From NCBI GenBank assembly GCA_022425325.1, contig JAKMFW010000093.1:35588-99587 (forward strand): a stretch of DNA of 64,000 bases, written 5' to 3'. The position numbers and the translations under genes are program-made. Within the stretch, counting starts at the first letter, position 1; every line of letters begins with the position of its first letter. Positions 32,868 through 40,340 of this stretch are shown one piece after another. This DNA comes from Acidimicrobiales bacterium (GTDB lineage Bacteria; Actinomycetota; Acidimicrobiia; Acidimicrobiales; Aldehydirespiratoraceae). A model generated the notes under the pieces. The model made no database searches. It had not been told where the DNA came from and was given only the letters and a program-made list of their open reading frames with translations.

Positions 32868-34552
32868 TCGCACAGCTCGATGCCACGGTCGCCCGTCCCG
32901 AGATCGCCTGGGACGGACTGCTGCCGATCCTGACCCTCGGCATCGGTGCGCTGCTGCTGGTGCTGTTCCGGTCGCTGATGAAGCAACTGCCGAAGGCGGC
33001 TGCCGACCAGGCCGTGCCCGTCATCGGTGGCCTCACCGTGATCGCCATGTGGGTCGTTGGTGGCTTCGCCGGCACCGACGTGCCGCTTGCCGGTCTTCGC
33101 AACGACCTCGGCGACCCGCTCTTCTTCCTCGGCCTCCTGATCGTCATCGGCCTCGCCAGCTGGTTCGCCCAGTACCTGCGGCTCAGCGTCGACGCTGCGC
33201 TGACGGTCATGATCGGGCTCACCAGCCTCGCCGCCACCTGGGGCGTGTGGACCGACCGGTACGAGGTCGACGGTGCCTTCGGCCTCGTCGGCGATCAGCT
33301 CGGTGCCGATGGCTTCTCGCTGGTGATCACGGGCGTCATTGCCGGCGCCATCGTGCTCGTCGCCCTGCTGCTCGACGACTACCTCGAACGTGAAGGCATG
33401 GCCGGCGCCGAGATGTACGTCCTGATGCTGTTCTCGGGCGCTGGTGGTGCCGTCATGGCGAGCGCGAACGACCTCATCGTGTTGTTCCTCGCCCTCGAGA
33501 CGCTGAGCATCGCGGTGTACGTGATGGCGGCGATGCACATGCGTCGCTCCGAGAGCCAGGAGGCCGGGCTCAAGTACTTCGTGCTCGGCGCGTTCTCCTC
33601 GGCGTTCCTGCTGTACGGCATCGCCTTGACCTACGGCGCCGTGGGCTCCACGAACCTGATCGTGATCGCTGACTTCCTCGAACAGAACCGTCTTGTCGAG
33701 AACGGGCTGCTGATGGCGGGCATGGCGATGCTGCTCGTCGGACTCGGTTTCAAGGTCGCAGCGGCCCCGTTCCATGCCTGGACGCCCGACGTCTACCAGG
33801 GTGCGCCCACCCCGGTGGTGGCCTTCATGGCCTCGGCGGTCAAGGCGGCCGGCTTTGCGGCGCTGGTCCGGGTCTTCGTGACGACGTTCGCCGACCACGC
33901 CGACGACTGGCAGCCTGCGGTCTACGGCCTGGCGATCCTCACCCTCGTGGTCGGCTCGTTCATGGCGATCGTGCAGCGCGACGCGAAGCGCATGCTCGCC
34001 TACTCCTCGATCAGCCACGGAGGCTTCATCCTGGTCGGTGTCCAGGCCGCCTCGGACGAAGGCATCTCGTCAGTGCTGTTCTATGCCGTCGCCTATACCT
34101 TCCTCGTGATCGGCAGCTTCGGCGTGTTGAGCATCGTGTCGGGCGAGGGTGACCGCGGCACGAGCCTCGATCACCTCGACGGCCTCAGCACTCGTCGGCC
34201 GGCCCTGGCGCTCGCCCTGACCGTCTTCCTGCTTGCTCAGGCCGGGGTGCCGCTGACGTCGGGCTTCGTCGCCAAGTTCGCGGTGATCGGTGCAGCGGTC
34301 GAGGCCCGCTCGTACTGGCTCGCCATCGCTGCCATGGTCACGGCGGTCGTGTCGGCGTTCCTCTACTTGCGCATCATCTTGTCGATGTACCTCGGTCAGG
34401 CCGAGGACGATGCTCCGACGATCCGTGTGCCGCGCGCTGCTGGTCTGGCGATCATCGTGGCTCTGGTGATCACGGTCGGCTTCGGCCTCGTTCCGGGCGA
34501 ACTCGACGACATCACTCGAGACGCCGTCCCTGTTCTGATCGCCGCAGGCTGA
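32864..34552 (+). CDS. nuoN: NADH-quinone oxidoreductase subunit N (first complex I)
   Basis: Proximal antiporter-like pump, 562 residues. Signatures include LALETLSIAVYVMAAMH with the channel glutamate, FKVAAAPFHAWTPDVYQGAP, and RDAKRMLAYSSISHGGFILV. It closes the 14-gene nuo set (A to N in standard order). A 150-residue membrane-protein gene follows 10 bp later. Confidence 0.94.
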   Translation: MIAQLDATVARPEIAWDGLLPILTLGIGALLLVLFRSLMKQLPKAAADQAVPVIGGLTVIAMWVVGGFAGTDVPLAGLRNDLGDPLFFLGLLIVIGLASWFAQYLRLSVDAALTVMIGLTSLAATWGVWTDRYEVDGAFGLVGDQLGADGFSLVITGVIAGAIVLVALLLDDYLEREGMAGAEMYVLMLFSGAGGAVMASANDLIVLFLALETLSIAVYVMAAMHMRRSESQEAGLKYFVLGAFSSAFLLYGIALTYGAVGSTNLIVIADFLEQNRLVENGLLMAGMAMLLVGLGFKVAAAPFHAWTPDVYQGAPTPVVAFMASAVKAAGFAALVRVFVTTFADHADDWQPAVYGLAILTLVVGSFMAIVQRDAKRMLAYSSISHGGFILVGVQAASDEGISSVLFYAVAYTFLVIGSFGVLSIVSGEGDRGTSLDHLDGLSTRRPALALALTVFLLAQAGVPLTSGFVAKFAVIGAAVEARSYWLAIAAMVTAVVSAFLYLRIILSMYLGQAEDDAPTIRVPRAAGLAIIVALVITVGFGLVPGELDDITRDAVPVLIAAG

Positions 34553-34562
34553 CCGGCTCCCG

Positions 34563-35015
34563 ATGAGCGACGACACCGAGTCCTCGGCGCTCTCGGTCAG
34601 CTGGGACGAGGCGCGAGAGGCCCTCATCGTCGTCCTCCTCGTCTGCGCGGTGCTGCGGATGCTCGGCCCGCTGTCGGGTTTCATCGACGAACGCTGGGGG
34701 GTGTTCAGCGACGACCTTGCCGAACTCACCCGCAATGCATCGCCCACCACCGGACTCATGGTGATCGGGGCGGCCGTGCTCGTCGCCACGACACCGCAGG
34801 TCGATCTGGTGCCGTCGTTGCGGACGGCGACGGTCGTGATCGCGTGGGTCGTCACCTTGCAGGCAGGTGCTGCGATCCTGCTCGACCTCTGGCGCGTCTC
34901 GGGTACGGGGGTGCTTGGACGCCTCGAGCCGATCTTCGGTCGCTCGCTCCCGGCCCTGTTGTTGGCCGGCACCGGTCGTTGGCTGGCGTCGAGGGTCGTT
35001 CCGTTCGACGATTGA
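34563..35015 (+). CDS. Membrane protein of unknown function between the two nuo operons
   Basis: 150 residues, not recognised. After a polar 18-residue N-terminus come hydrophobic segments at about 22-42, 63-80 and 90-108, then an amphipathic stretch ending LLLAGTGRWLASRVVPFDD. There is no cofactor motif. It begins 10 bp after nuoN and is followed by the 174-bp gap that holds the promoter of the second nuo operon, so it is probably the last gene of the first operon. A complex I accessory or assembly role is possible from position only. Confidence 0.65.
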   Translation: MSDDTESSALSVSWDEAREALIVVLLVCAVLRMLGPLSGFIDERWGVFSDDLAELTRNASPTTGLMVIGAAVLVATTPQVDLVPSLRTATVVIAWVVTLQAGAAILLDLWRVSGTGVLGRLEPIFGRSLPALLLAGTGRWLASRVVPFDD

Positions 35016-35130
35016 TGTCGACGGTGGCTGGTGCCGCCCACCGCAGCGCGAGGAAACGTCGGAATCTGGCTGGGGAAATCGTCCTCGATCACTTCGAATC
35101 GGGCGGTTCGCAGGTAGCCTCGCTCGGGCT

Positions 35131-35147
35131 GGGAACGTGCACTTCCC
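35131..35147. promoter_or_regulatory. Inverted repeat upstream of the second nuo operon
   Basis: GGGAA (35131-35135) and TTCCC (35143-35147) flank a seven-base spacer. It lies directly upstream of the -35-like element at 35152, where an activator or repressor could bind. Five-bp arms can occur by chance. Confidence 0.4.
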
Positions 35148-35151
35148 GGCT

Positions 35152-35181
35152 TTGTTCTGCCCGAAACCCCAACAGTAGGGT
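35152..35181 (+). promoter_or_regulatory. Promoter of the second nuo operon
   Basis: TTGTTC (35152-35157) and TAGGGT (35176-35181) are 18 bp apart, and the nuoA2 GTG follows the -10 by eight bases. This suggests an independent, leaderless or nearly leaderless transcript for the second complex I. Confidence 0.55.
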
Positions 35182-35189
35182 CACCCCTC

Positions 35190-35555
35190 GTGTCGGATTT
35201 TCTTCGTAGCTACCTGACGGTTGGCATCTTTGGCCTCGTCGGCGTCGCGCTCGTCGGTGTGTTCCTCGGGCTGGGCAAGATCTTGCGCCCCAACAATCCC
35301 ACGCTGGCCAAGACCGAGGCCTACGAGTCCGGTGTCGAGCCGACCGGCGACATGTGGTCCCAAGCCAATATCCGGTACTACGTGTTCGCGCTGCTTTTCG
35401 TCATGTTCGACGTCGAGGCCGTCTTTATCTTCCCGTGGGCGACACGCCTTGAGGCCTACGGAACCTTCGGCCTGATCGAGATGGCGATCTTCATCTTCAT
35501 CCTCTTGCTGGGCCTTCTCTACGCCTGGCGCAAGGGAGTGCTCAAGTGGGCCTAG
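35190..35555 (+). CDS. nuoA: Complex I subunit A, second (EFG-less) complex
   Basis: 121 residues, close to the usual length. The loop [14 protein letters not shown] replaces the more common ECGxxP: the family cysteine is a serine here, unlike the first copy. [23 protein letters not shown] is split in two here as [10 protein letters not shown] and [13 protein letters not shown] and matches the second helix. It opens an 11-gene operon with its own promoter and overlaps nuoB2 by 10 bp. Confidence 0.92.
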   Translation: MSDFLRSYLTVGIFGLVGVALVGVFLGLGKILRPNNPTLAKTEAYESGVEPTGDMWSQANIRYYVFALLFVMFDVEAVFIFPWATRLEAYGTFGLIEMAIFIFILLLGLLYAWRKGVLKWA

Positions 35556-36046
35556 TCGAATCGGGGAAGATCCCCAAGCCGATCACGTCGCTGCTCAACA
35601 TGAGCCGCAAGTACTCGATGTGGGTGTACCAGTGGGGCCTCGCCTGCTGCGCGATCGAGATGGGCGCGGCCTTTGCGTCGCCTCGCTACGACGTGATGCG
35701 TCTCGGTGTCATCCCGCTGCCGGCCTCGCCTCGCCAAGCCGACCTCGTGGTCATCTCCGGCACCGTCACCGACAAGATGGTGCCGTCGGTCAAGCGTCTG
35801 TACGAACAGATGCCCGACCCCAAGTACGTGATCTCGATGGGCTCGTGCGCCAACTGTGGCGGCCCGTACTGGGACTCCTACTCCGTGACGAAGGGCGTCG
35901 ATCAGATCATCCCGGTCGATGTCTACGTCCCTGGCTGCCCGCCCCGCCCCGAAGCCCTGCTCGAGGGCATCGTTTTGCTGCAGGAGCGCATCCAGAACGA
36001 GGACATGGCCGAGCGTTGGAAGGGTGAGCCGATTGTCGTCGACTGA
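35546..36046 (+). CDS. nuoB: Complex I subunit B, second complex
   Basis: 166 residues. N2 ligands are C34 and C35 ([10 protein letters not shown]), C101 (MGSCANCGG) and C131 (VPGCPPRPE); C104 is an additional cysteine absent from the first copy. The N-terminus is short compared with NuoB1. GTG 35546 overlaps nuoA2. With NuoD2 it should form the quinone-reduction site of the second complex. Confidence 0.94.
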   Translation: MGLVESGKIPKPITSLLNMSRKYSMWVYQWGLACCAIEMGAAFASPRYDVMRLGVIPLPASPRQADLVVISGTVTDKMVPSVKRLYEQMPDPKYVISMGSCANCGGPYWDSYSVTKGVDQIIPVDVYVPGCPPRPEALLEGIVLLQERIQNEDMAERWKGEPIVVD

Positions 36047-36734
36047 CACGCCCGTCGAAGAAGAGGCCGAGGTCGTCGAGTCCGACGAGGCCCGCGAAGC
36101 GCTGCTCGCCAAGATCCAGACCGAACTCGGCGATGCCGTCGTCGGTTCCCACCTCTCGCCCGGCGACGACCTGTGGGTCCGCGTCGACCGCAGCGCCTGG
36201 GCCGCCGCCGGCGCCTACCTCAAGACCGGTCTCGGCTTCGAGTACTTCAACTTCCTGTCGGCCATCGACTGGAAGCCTTCGCCGTTCGGCCGCGACATGG
36301 ACGCCCAGGTCGATCTCAGCCTCGGTCACGACGAGGCCTCCGAGATCGACATGGCCATCGAGCAGGGCGTTGCCGGCGGCGACACCCGGTTCCAGGTGTT
36401 CGCCCGGGTCAACGACATCGTCAACGGTCTCGGCGTCACGCTGAAGGCCGACGTTCCCGACGATGATCTGTCGATCGATAGTTGGGTCACGGTGTACGCC
36501 GGCGCCAACTGGCACGAGCGTGAGTGCTTTGAGATGTACGGCATCTCCTTCGAGGGTCACCCCGGCCTCCGCCACATCTACCTGCCGGCCGGATTCGAAG
36601 GCAATCCGCTGCGCAAGGACTACCCACTGCTGGCCCGACGCCTGAAGCCATGGCCCGGCATCGTCGACGTCGAGCAGATGCCCGGCGACGACGACCCGGC
36701 AGATGCCGCTGAGACCACGGAGGCAGCCGAATGA
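36024..36734 (+). CDS. nuoC: Complex I subunit C, second complex
   Basis: 236 residues from GTG 36024; TTG 36033 (GGAAGGG eight bases upstream) is a serious alternative, giving three residues fewer. The signature [20 protein letters not shown] and [13 protein letters not shown] lie near residues 165-205. It is longer than the first NuoC, with an acidic N-terminus and a C-terminal Asp/Ala-rich tail. It overlaps nuoB2 by 14-23 bp and nuoD2 by 4 bp. Confidence 0.9.
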   Translation: MSRLSSTDTPVEEEAEVVESDEAREALLAKIQTELGDAVVGSHLSPGDDLWVRVDRSAWAAAGAYLKTGLGFEYFNFLSAIDWKPSPFGRDMDAQVDLSLGHDEASEIDMAIEQGVAGGDTRFQVFARVNDIVNGLGVTLKADVPDDDLSIDSWVTVYAGANWHERECFEMYGISFEGHPGLRHIYLPAGFEGNPLRKDYPLLARRLKPWPGIVDVEQMPGDDDPADAAETTEAAE

Positions 36735-37903
36735 CCGCCATCTCCGATCGCGAGCAGCTGAGCTACATCGCCGCCCAGGCAGCCGACGCTCGCGTCAACG
36801 TGGAGATCGAAACCGAGGGCATGACCCTCAACATCGGTCCCCAGCATCCCGCCACCCACGGCACGCTGCGCATCGTGGCAAAGCTCGACGGCGAGCAGGT
36901 CATCGCGGCTGATCCGATCATGGGCTACATGCACCGCGGCTACGAGAAGCTCGCCGAGGTCCGCACGTACCCGCAGGTCACCACGCTGATCAACCGCATC
37001 GACTGGGTGGGTAGCTTCGCCAATGAGGTGCCCTTCATCCTCGCGGCGGAGAAGTTGATGGATGTCGAGGCGCCACCGCGCGCCGCGTGGATTCGCACGA
37101 TCCTCTTCGAGATGAGCCGGATCGCCAACATTTCGCTGTTCCTCGGCGACATGGGCCTGCAGGTCGGTGCGGTCACGCCGGCCTTCTTCGCCTTCCGCGA
37201 CCGCGAGCACGTGCTCAACCAGATCGAGGCGGCCACCGGTGGCCGCTTCCACCCCAACTTCGACCGCATCGGCGGAATCAAGGACGACCTGCCCGCAGGC
37301 TGGATCGCCGAGACCAAGCGGGCGATGAAGAAGATCCGCAGCTTCTGCGACGAGATCGAAGGCCTGCTCCAGGGCAATGAGATCTTCGAGGCTCGTTGCC
37401 GCGGCATCGGGGTGATCCCTGCTGACGTCGGTCTGAGCTACGGCCTGTCGGGCGCCAACATTCGTGCCTCGGGCGTCGACTGGGACACCCGCCGCGACAA
37501 TCCCTGCGGACTCGTGCACAACGAGCTCGACTGGAAGGTCTGGACCCACCCCGACGGCGACTCCTTCGCCCGGTTCTGGGTGCGCCTCCAGGAGGTGCGC
37601 GAGAGCACCAGAATGGTCGACCAGCTCTGTGACGGGCTGCCGAGTGGTCCGGTCATGGCCAAGGTCCCGCGCATCATCAAGGTGCCCGCCGGCGAGGCCT
37701 ATGTGGAGACCGAGAACCCGCTGGGTGTCATGGGGTACTACGTCGTCTCGAAGGGCGATCTCACCCCGTACCGGGTGAAGATCCGTTCGGCGTCGTTCAA
37801 CAACATCTCGATCACGCCCTGGCTGCTCAAGGGCGTCTACGTGCCCGACATCGTCACGATCCTGGGCTCGCTCTACTTCATCCTGGGGGACATCGACAGA
37901 TGA
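36731..37903 (+). CDS. nuoD: Complex I subunit D, second complex, with Trp at the quinone-tyrosine position
   Basis: 390 residues. GPQHPATHGTLRI retains the quinone-pocket His and the Arg47 that may be a methylation target. The strictly important quinone-headgroup tyrosine (Thermus Tyr87, bovine Tyr108; Y111 in the first copy) is W92 here in NRIDWVGSF. The region equivalent to YIRPGG reads FDRIGGIKDDLP. The C-terminus ends with the family ending LGDIDR. The changes suggest altered quinone handling, or adaptation to another redox partner, but the fold is clearly complete. Confidence 0.94.
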   Translation: MTAISDREQLSYIAAQAADARVNVEIETEGMTLNIGPQHPATHGTLRIVAKLDGEQVIAADPIMGYMHRGYEKLAEVRTYPQVTTLINRIDWVGSFANEVPFILAAEKLMDVEAPPRAAWIRTILFEMSRIANISLFLGDMGLQVGAVTPAFFAFRDREHVLNQIEAATGGRFHPNFDRIGGIKDDLPAGWIAETKRAMKKIRSFCDEIEGLLQGNEIFEARCRGIGVIPADVGLSYGLSGANIRASGVDWDTRRDNPCGLVHNELDWKVWTHPDGDSFARFWVRLQEVRESTRMVDQLCDGLPSGPVMAKVPRIIKVPAGEAYVETENPLGVMGYYVVSKGDLTPYRVKIRSASFNNISITPWLLKGVYVPDIVTILGSLYFILGDIDR

Positions 37904-38943
37904 CCGACGTCGCGATCCTGGGGGAGCTCGCGTACTGGCAACAGACCGGTATCCGTGTCGGCGCCGGCCTCGCCGCGGTGCTGCTCGTCGCGGGCACCCT
38001 GGTGTACCTGCACCTGTTCAAGCTGGTGTCGTTCATGCAGAGCCGCCTCGGCCCGATGGAGGCCGGTCCGTTCGGCTCGCTGCAGCTGCTGGCCGAAGTC
38101 GGCAAGTTCCTGCAGAAGGAAGACATCTTCCCGCGCAAGGCCGACCGGTTCGTCTTCGCTGCCGCCCCGTTCGTCGTGCTCATGTCGACGTTCTTGTTGG
38201 TCGTCGTCGTGCCCGGCGGTCCCGATGCCTGGTTCATCAACTCCGAGCTCGGCATCTACCTCGCCATGGCGGTGTCGTCGGTGTCGGTCATCGGCATCCT
38301 CATGGCCGGCTGGGGCTCAGCCTCGAAGTACTCGCTGCTCGGTGGCCTGCGCGCCACGGGCCAGCTCATCGCCTACGAACTTCCCCTGATCCTCGCCGTC
38401 ATGGGCGTGGTCATCCAGGCCGAGACGATGAACATGCAGGGCATCGTGCAGGCCCAGGCCGATGGCGAGATCTTCGGCTGGGGCGGCATCGGCAACCCGT
38501 ACATCCTCACCCAGTTCGTCGCCTTCGTGATCTTCATGATCGCAATGCAGGCCGAACTCACCCAGACCCCGTTCGACATGCCGATTGCGGAGTCCGAGCT
38601 GGTCACCGGCTACATGACCGAGTACTCCGGCATGCGCTTCCTGCTCTTCTTCATCGGGGAGTTCGCCACCGCCGGTGTCTTCAGCGCCATTGCGTCGGTG
38701 CTGTTCCTCGGTGGTTGGTGGGCGCCGATCCCGGGCCTCGAGTTCGACGACAATGTCTGGAATCTGCTGGGTCCGATCGTGATGGTCACCAAGGTGGTCG
38801 TTCTCACCTTCATCATCTTCTGGGCCCGATTCTCGCTGCCCCGCTTCCGAGAGGATCAGCTCCAGCAGCTGGCCTGGAAGGTCCTCATTCCGCTGTCGCT
38901 GGCCAACATCGTGGTCACCGCCGTTCTCAAGATCGTCTTCTAG
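37900..38943 (+). CDS. nuoH: Complex I subunit H, second complex
   Basis: 347 residues with eight hydrophobic helices. Conserved parts are QSRLGPMEAGPFGSLQLLAEVGKFLQ, quoted in two parts as QSRLGPMEAGPFG and SLQLLAEVGKFLQKED; the acidic loop ELTQTPFDMPIAESELVTGY; and WARFSLPRFREDQLQQ. It overlaps nuoD2 by 4 bp. The length is normal for the family, unlike the C-terminally extended first copy. Confidence 0.94.
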   Translation: MTDVAILGELAYWQQTGIRVGAGLAAVLLVAGTLVYLHLFKLVSFMQSRLGPMEAGPFGSLQLLAEVGKFLQKEDIFPRKADRFVFAAAPFVVLMSTFLLVVVVPGGPDAWFINSELGIYLAMAVSSVSVIGILMAGWGSASKYSLLGGLRATGQLIAYELPLILAVMGVVIQAETMNMQGIVQAQADGEIFGWGGIGNPYILTQFVAFVIFMIAMQAELTQTPFDMPIAESELVTGYMTEYSGMRFLLFFIGEFATAGVFSAIASVLFLGGWWAPIPGLEFDDNVWNLLGPIVMVTKVVVLTFIIFWARFSLPRFREDQLQQLAWKVLIPLSLANIVVTAVLKIVF

Positions 38944-38952
38944 GAGCCAGTC

Positions 38953-39495
38953 ATGGGACGTTACCTACCGACCGGAATCGTCAAGGGCCTCGGTGTCACC
39001 GGCGGCACCATGCTCCGCACGATCTTCCCAGATCCCAAGAAGCCGATCCCCAACCCGGTCAAGGGTGCCGACACCGTGCAGTACCCGCACGAGAAGGAAG
39101 CGCCGCCCACCCGCGCCCGCGGTGTGATCGCCCTGCACGAGGAGAACTGCACGGCGTGCATGCTCTGCGCCCGTGAGTGCCCCGACTGGTGCATCTATAT
39201 CGAGGGTCACAAGGAGAAGGCGCCGCCGCGCCGTGCCGGTGGCAAGCCCCGCCAGGTCAACGCCCTCGATCGCTTCGACATCGACTTCGCGCTGTGCATG
39301 TACTGCGGCATCTGTGTCGAGGTCTGCCCGTTCGAAGCGCTGTTCTGGAGCCCGGAGTACGAGTTCTCCGAGCCTCGAATCGCTGATCTCCTCCACGACA
39401 AGTCGCGCCTCGCTGAGTGGATGGAGACAGTGCCGGAGTTCGAACCCTACGAGGCGGGCTCGGAAGCCAAGGTCAAGAAGGTTCCCTCGACGTGA
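38953..39495 (+). CDS. nuoI: Complex I subunit I, second complex
   Basis: 180 residues with two [4Fe-4S] motifs, [15 protein letters not shown] and [15 protein letters not shown]. Without NuoEFG, this subunit would be the electron entry point and may contact a soluble donor directly. A basic loop between the clusters (about residues 86-105: [14 protein letters not shown]) could help docking. ATG 38953 follows nuoH2 by 9 bp; the stop overlaps nuoJ2 by one base. Confidence 0.93.
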   Translation: MGRYLPTGIVKGLGVTGGTMLRTIFPDPKKPIPNPVKGADTVQYPHEKEAPPTRARGVIALHEENCTACMLCARECPDWCIYIEGHKEKAPPRRAGGKPRQVNALDRFDIDFALCMYCGICVEVCPFEALFWSPEYEFSEPRIADLLHDKSRLAEWMETVPEFEPYEAGSEAKVKKVPST

Positions 39496-40025
39496 TGCAG
39501 TTGTTGGCCCAGGTCTCCTCGGAGACCGATCTCTATGTGGCACAGAACATCTTCTTCGCGGTGATCGCGGTGACGATGATCTATGCGGCGTTCCGGGTGG
39601 TCACGACCGCCAACGTCGTGCACGCCGCCCTCTGGCTGGTCGTCGTGCTGGCCGGCGTTGCGGTGCAGTTCCTCTTCCTCGGGGCCGAGTTCGTCGCGGT
39701 CACGCAAGTGCTCGTCTACATCGGTGCCGTGATCGTGTTGTTCCTGTTCGGCGTCATGCTCACGCGTGCGTCGATGGGCGACGACGAGACCGTTGCCGGC
39801 GAGAAGCGGGCGATGGCTGCCATCGTCGGCGTGTTGTTGTTCGCCGTGATGGCGATGGCCTTGGTCGACTCCTTCGAGGACACCCGGGTCGACATCGACC
39901 AACCACAGGGCGTCACCGAGGTGTCCGACGCCATCTTCAGCCAGTACATCGTCCCCTTCGAAGCGGTGTCGGTCCTTCTGCTCGCTGCCCTCATCGGGGC
40001 CATCGTCGTGGCCCGGAAAGACTGA
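39495..40025 (+). CDS. nuoJ: Complex I subunit J, second complex
   Basis: 176 residues, five hydrophobic helices. The family segment [20 protein letters not shown] is followed by [24 protein letters not shown] 39495 overlaps the nuoI2 TGA by one base. It lacks the long acidic tail of the first NuoJ. Confidence 0.92.
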   Translation: MQLLAQVSSETDLYVAQNIFFAVIAVTMIYAAFRVVTTANVVHAALWLVVVLAGVAVQFLFLGAEFVAVTQVLVYIGAVIVLFLFGVMLTRASMGDDETVAGEKRAMAAIVGVLLFAVMAMALVDSFEDTRVDIDQPQGVTEVSDAIFSQYIVPFEAVSVLLLAALIGAIVVARKD

Positions 40026-40033
40026 GGATCACC

Positions 40034-40333
40034 ATGCTGCTCAACCAGTTCCTGCTCCTCAGCGCCGTCTTGTTCTGCCTCGGCGTGTACGGCGTGCTCG
40101 CCCGCAAGAACGGCATGCTCGTGCTCATGTCGGTCGAACTGATCCTCAACGCCGTCAACATCAACCTCGTGGCGTTCGGTGCGTTCCGCACCGACGTCGG
40201 TGGTTCGGTGTTCGCCCTGTTCACGATCGCGGTGGCCGCTGCCGAAGTCGGCATCGGTCTCGCCATCGTGCTCCTCATGTACCGCAACCGCCGCAGTATC
40301 GACCTCACCCAGGCCGACCTGCTGAAGGGCTGA
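40034..40333 (+). CDS. nuoK: Complex I subunit K, second complex
   Basis: 99 residues, the standard length, with three helices. The helix-2 and helix-3 glutamates are in [13 protein letters not shown] and [15 protein letters not shown] 40034 is preceded by GAGGATC and lies 8 bp after nuoJ2. Confidence 0.94.
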   Translation: MLLNQFLLLSAVLFCLGVYGVLARKNGMLVLMSVELILNAVNINLVAFGAFRTDVGGSVFALFTIAVAAAEVGIGLAIVLLMYRNRRSIDLTQADLLKG

Positions 40334-40340
40334 GTAGGTC

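Noticed and set aside
35016..35189. Possible small gene in the gap before the second nuo operon
   Set aside because: No frame with a credible start and coding pattern; the region holds promoter elements.
36024..36035. Frameshift suspected at the nuoB2/nuoC2 overlap
   Set aside because: Both proteins are full-length for their families; the overlap is explained by a GTG or TTG start inside nuoB2.
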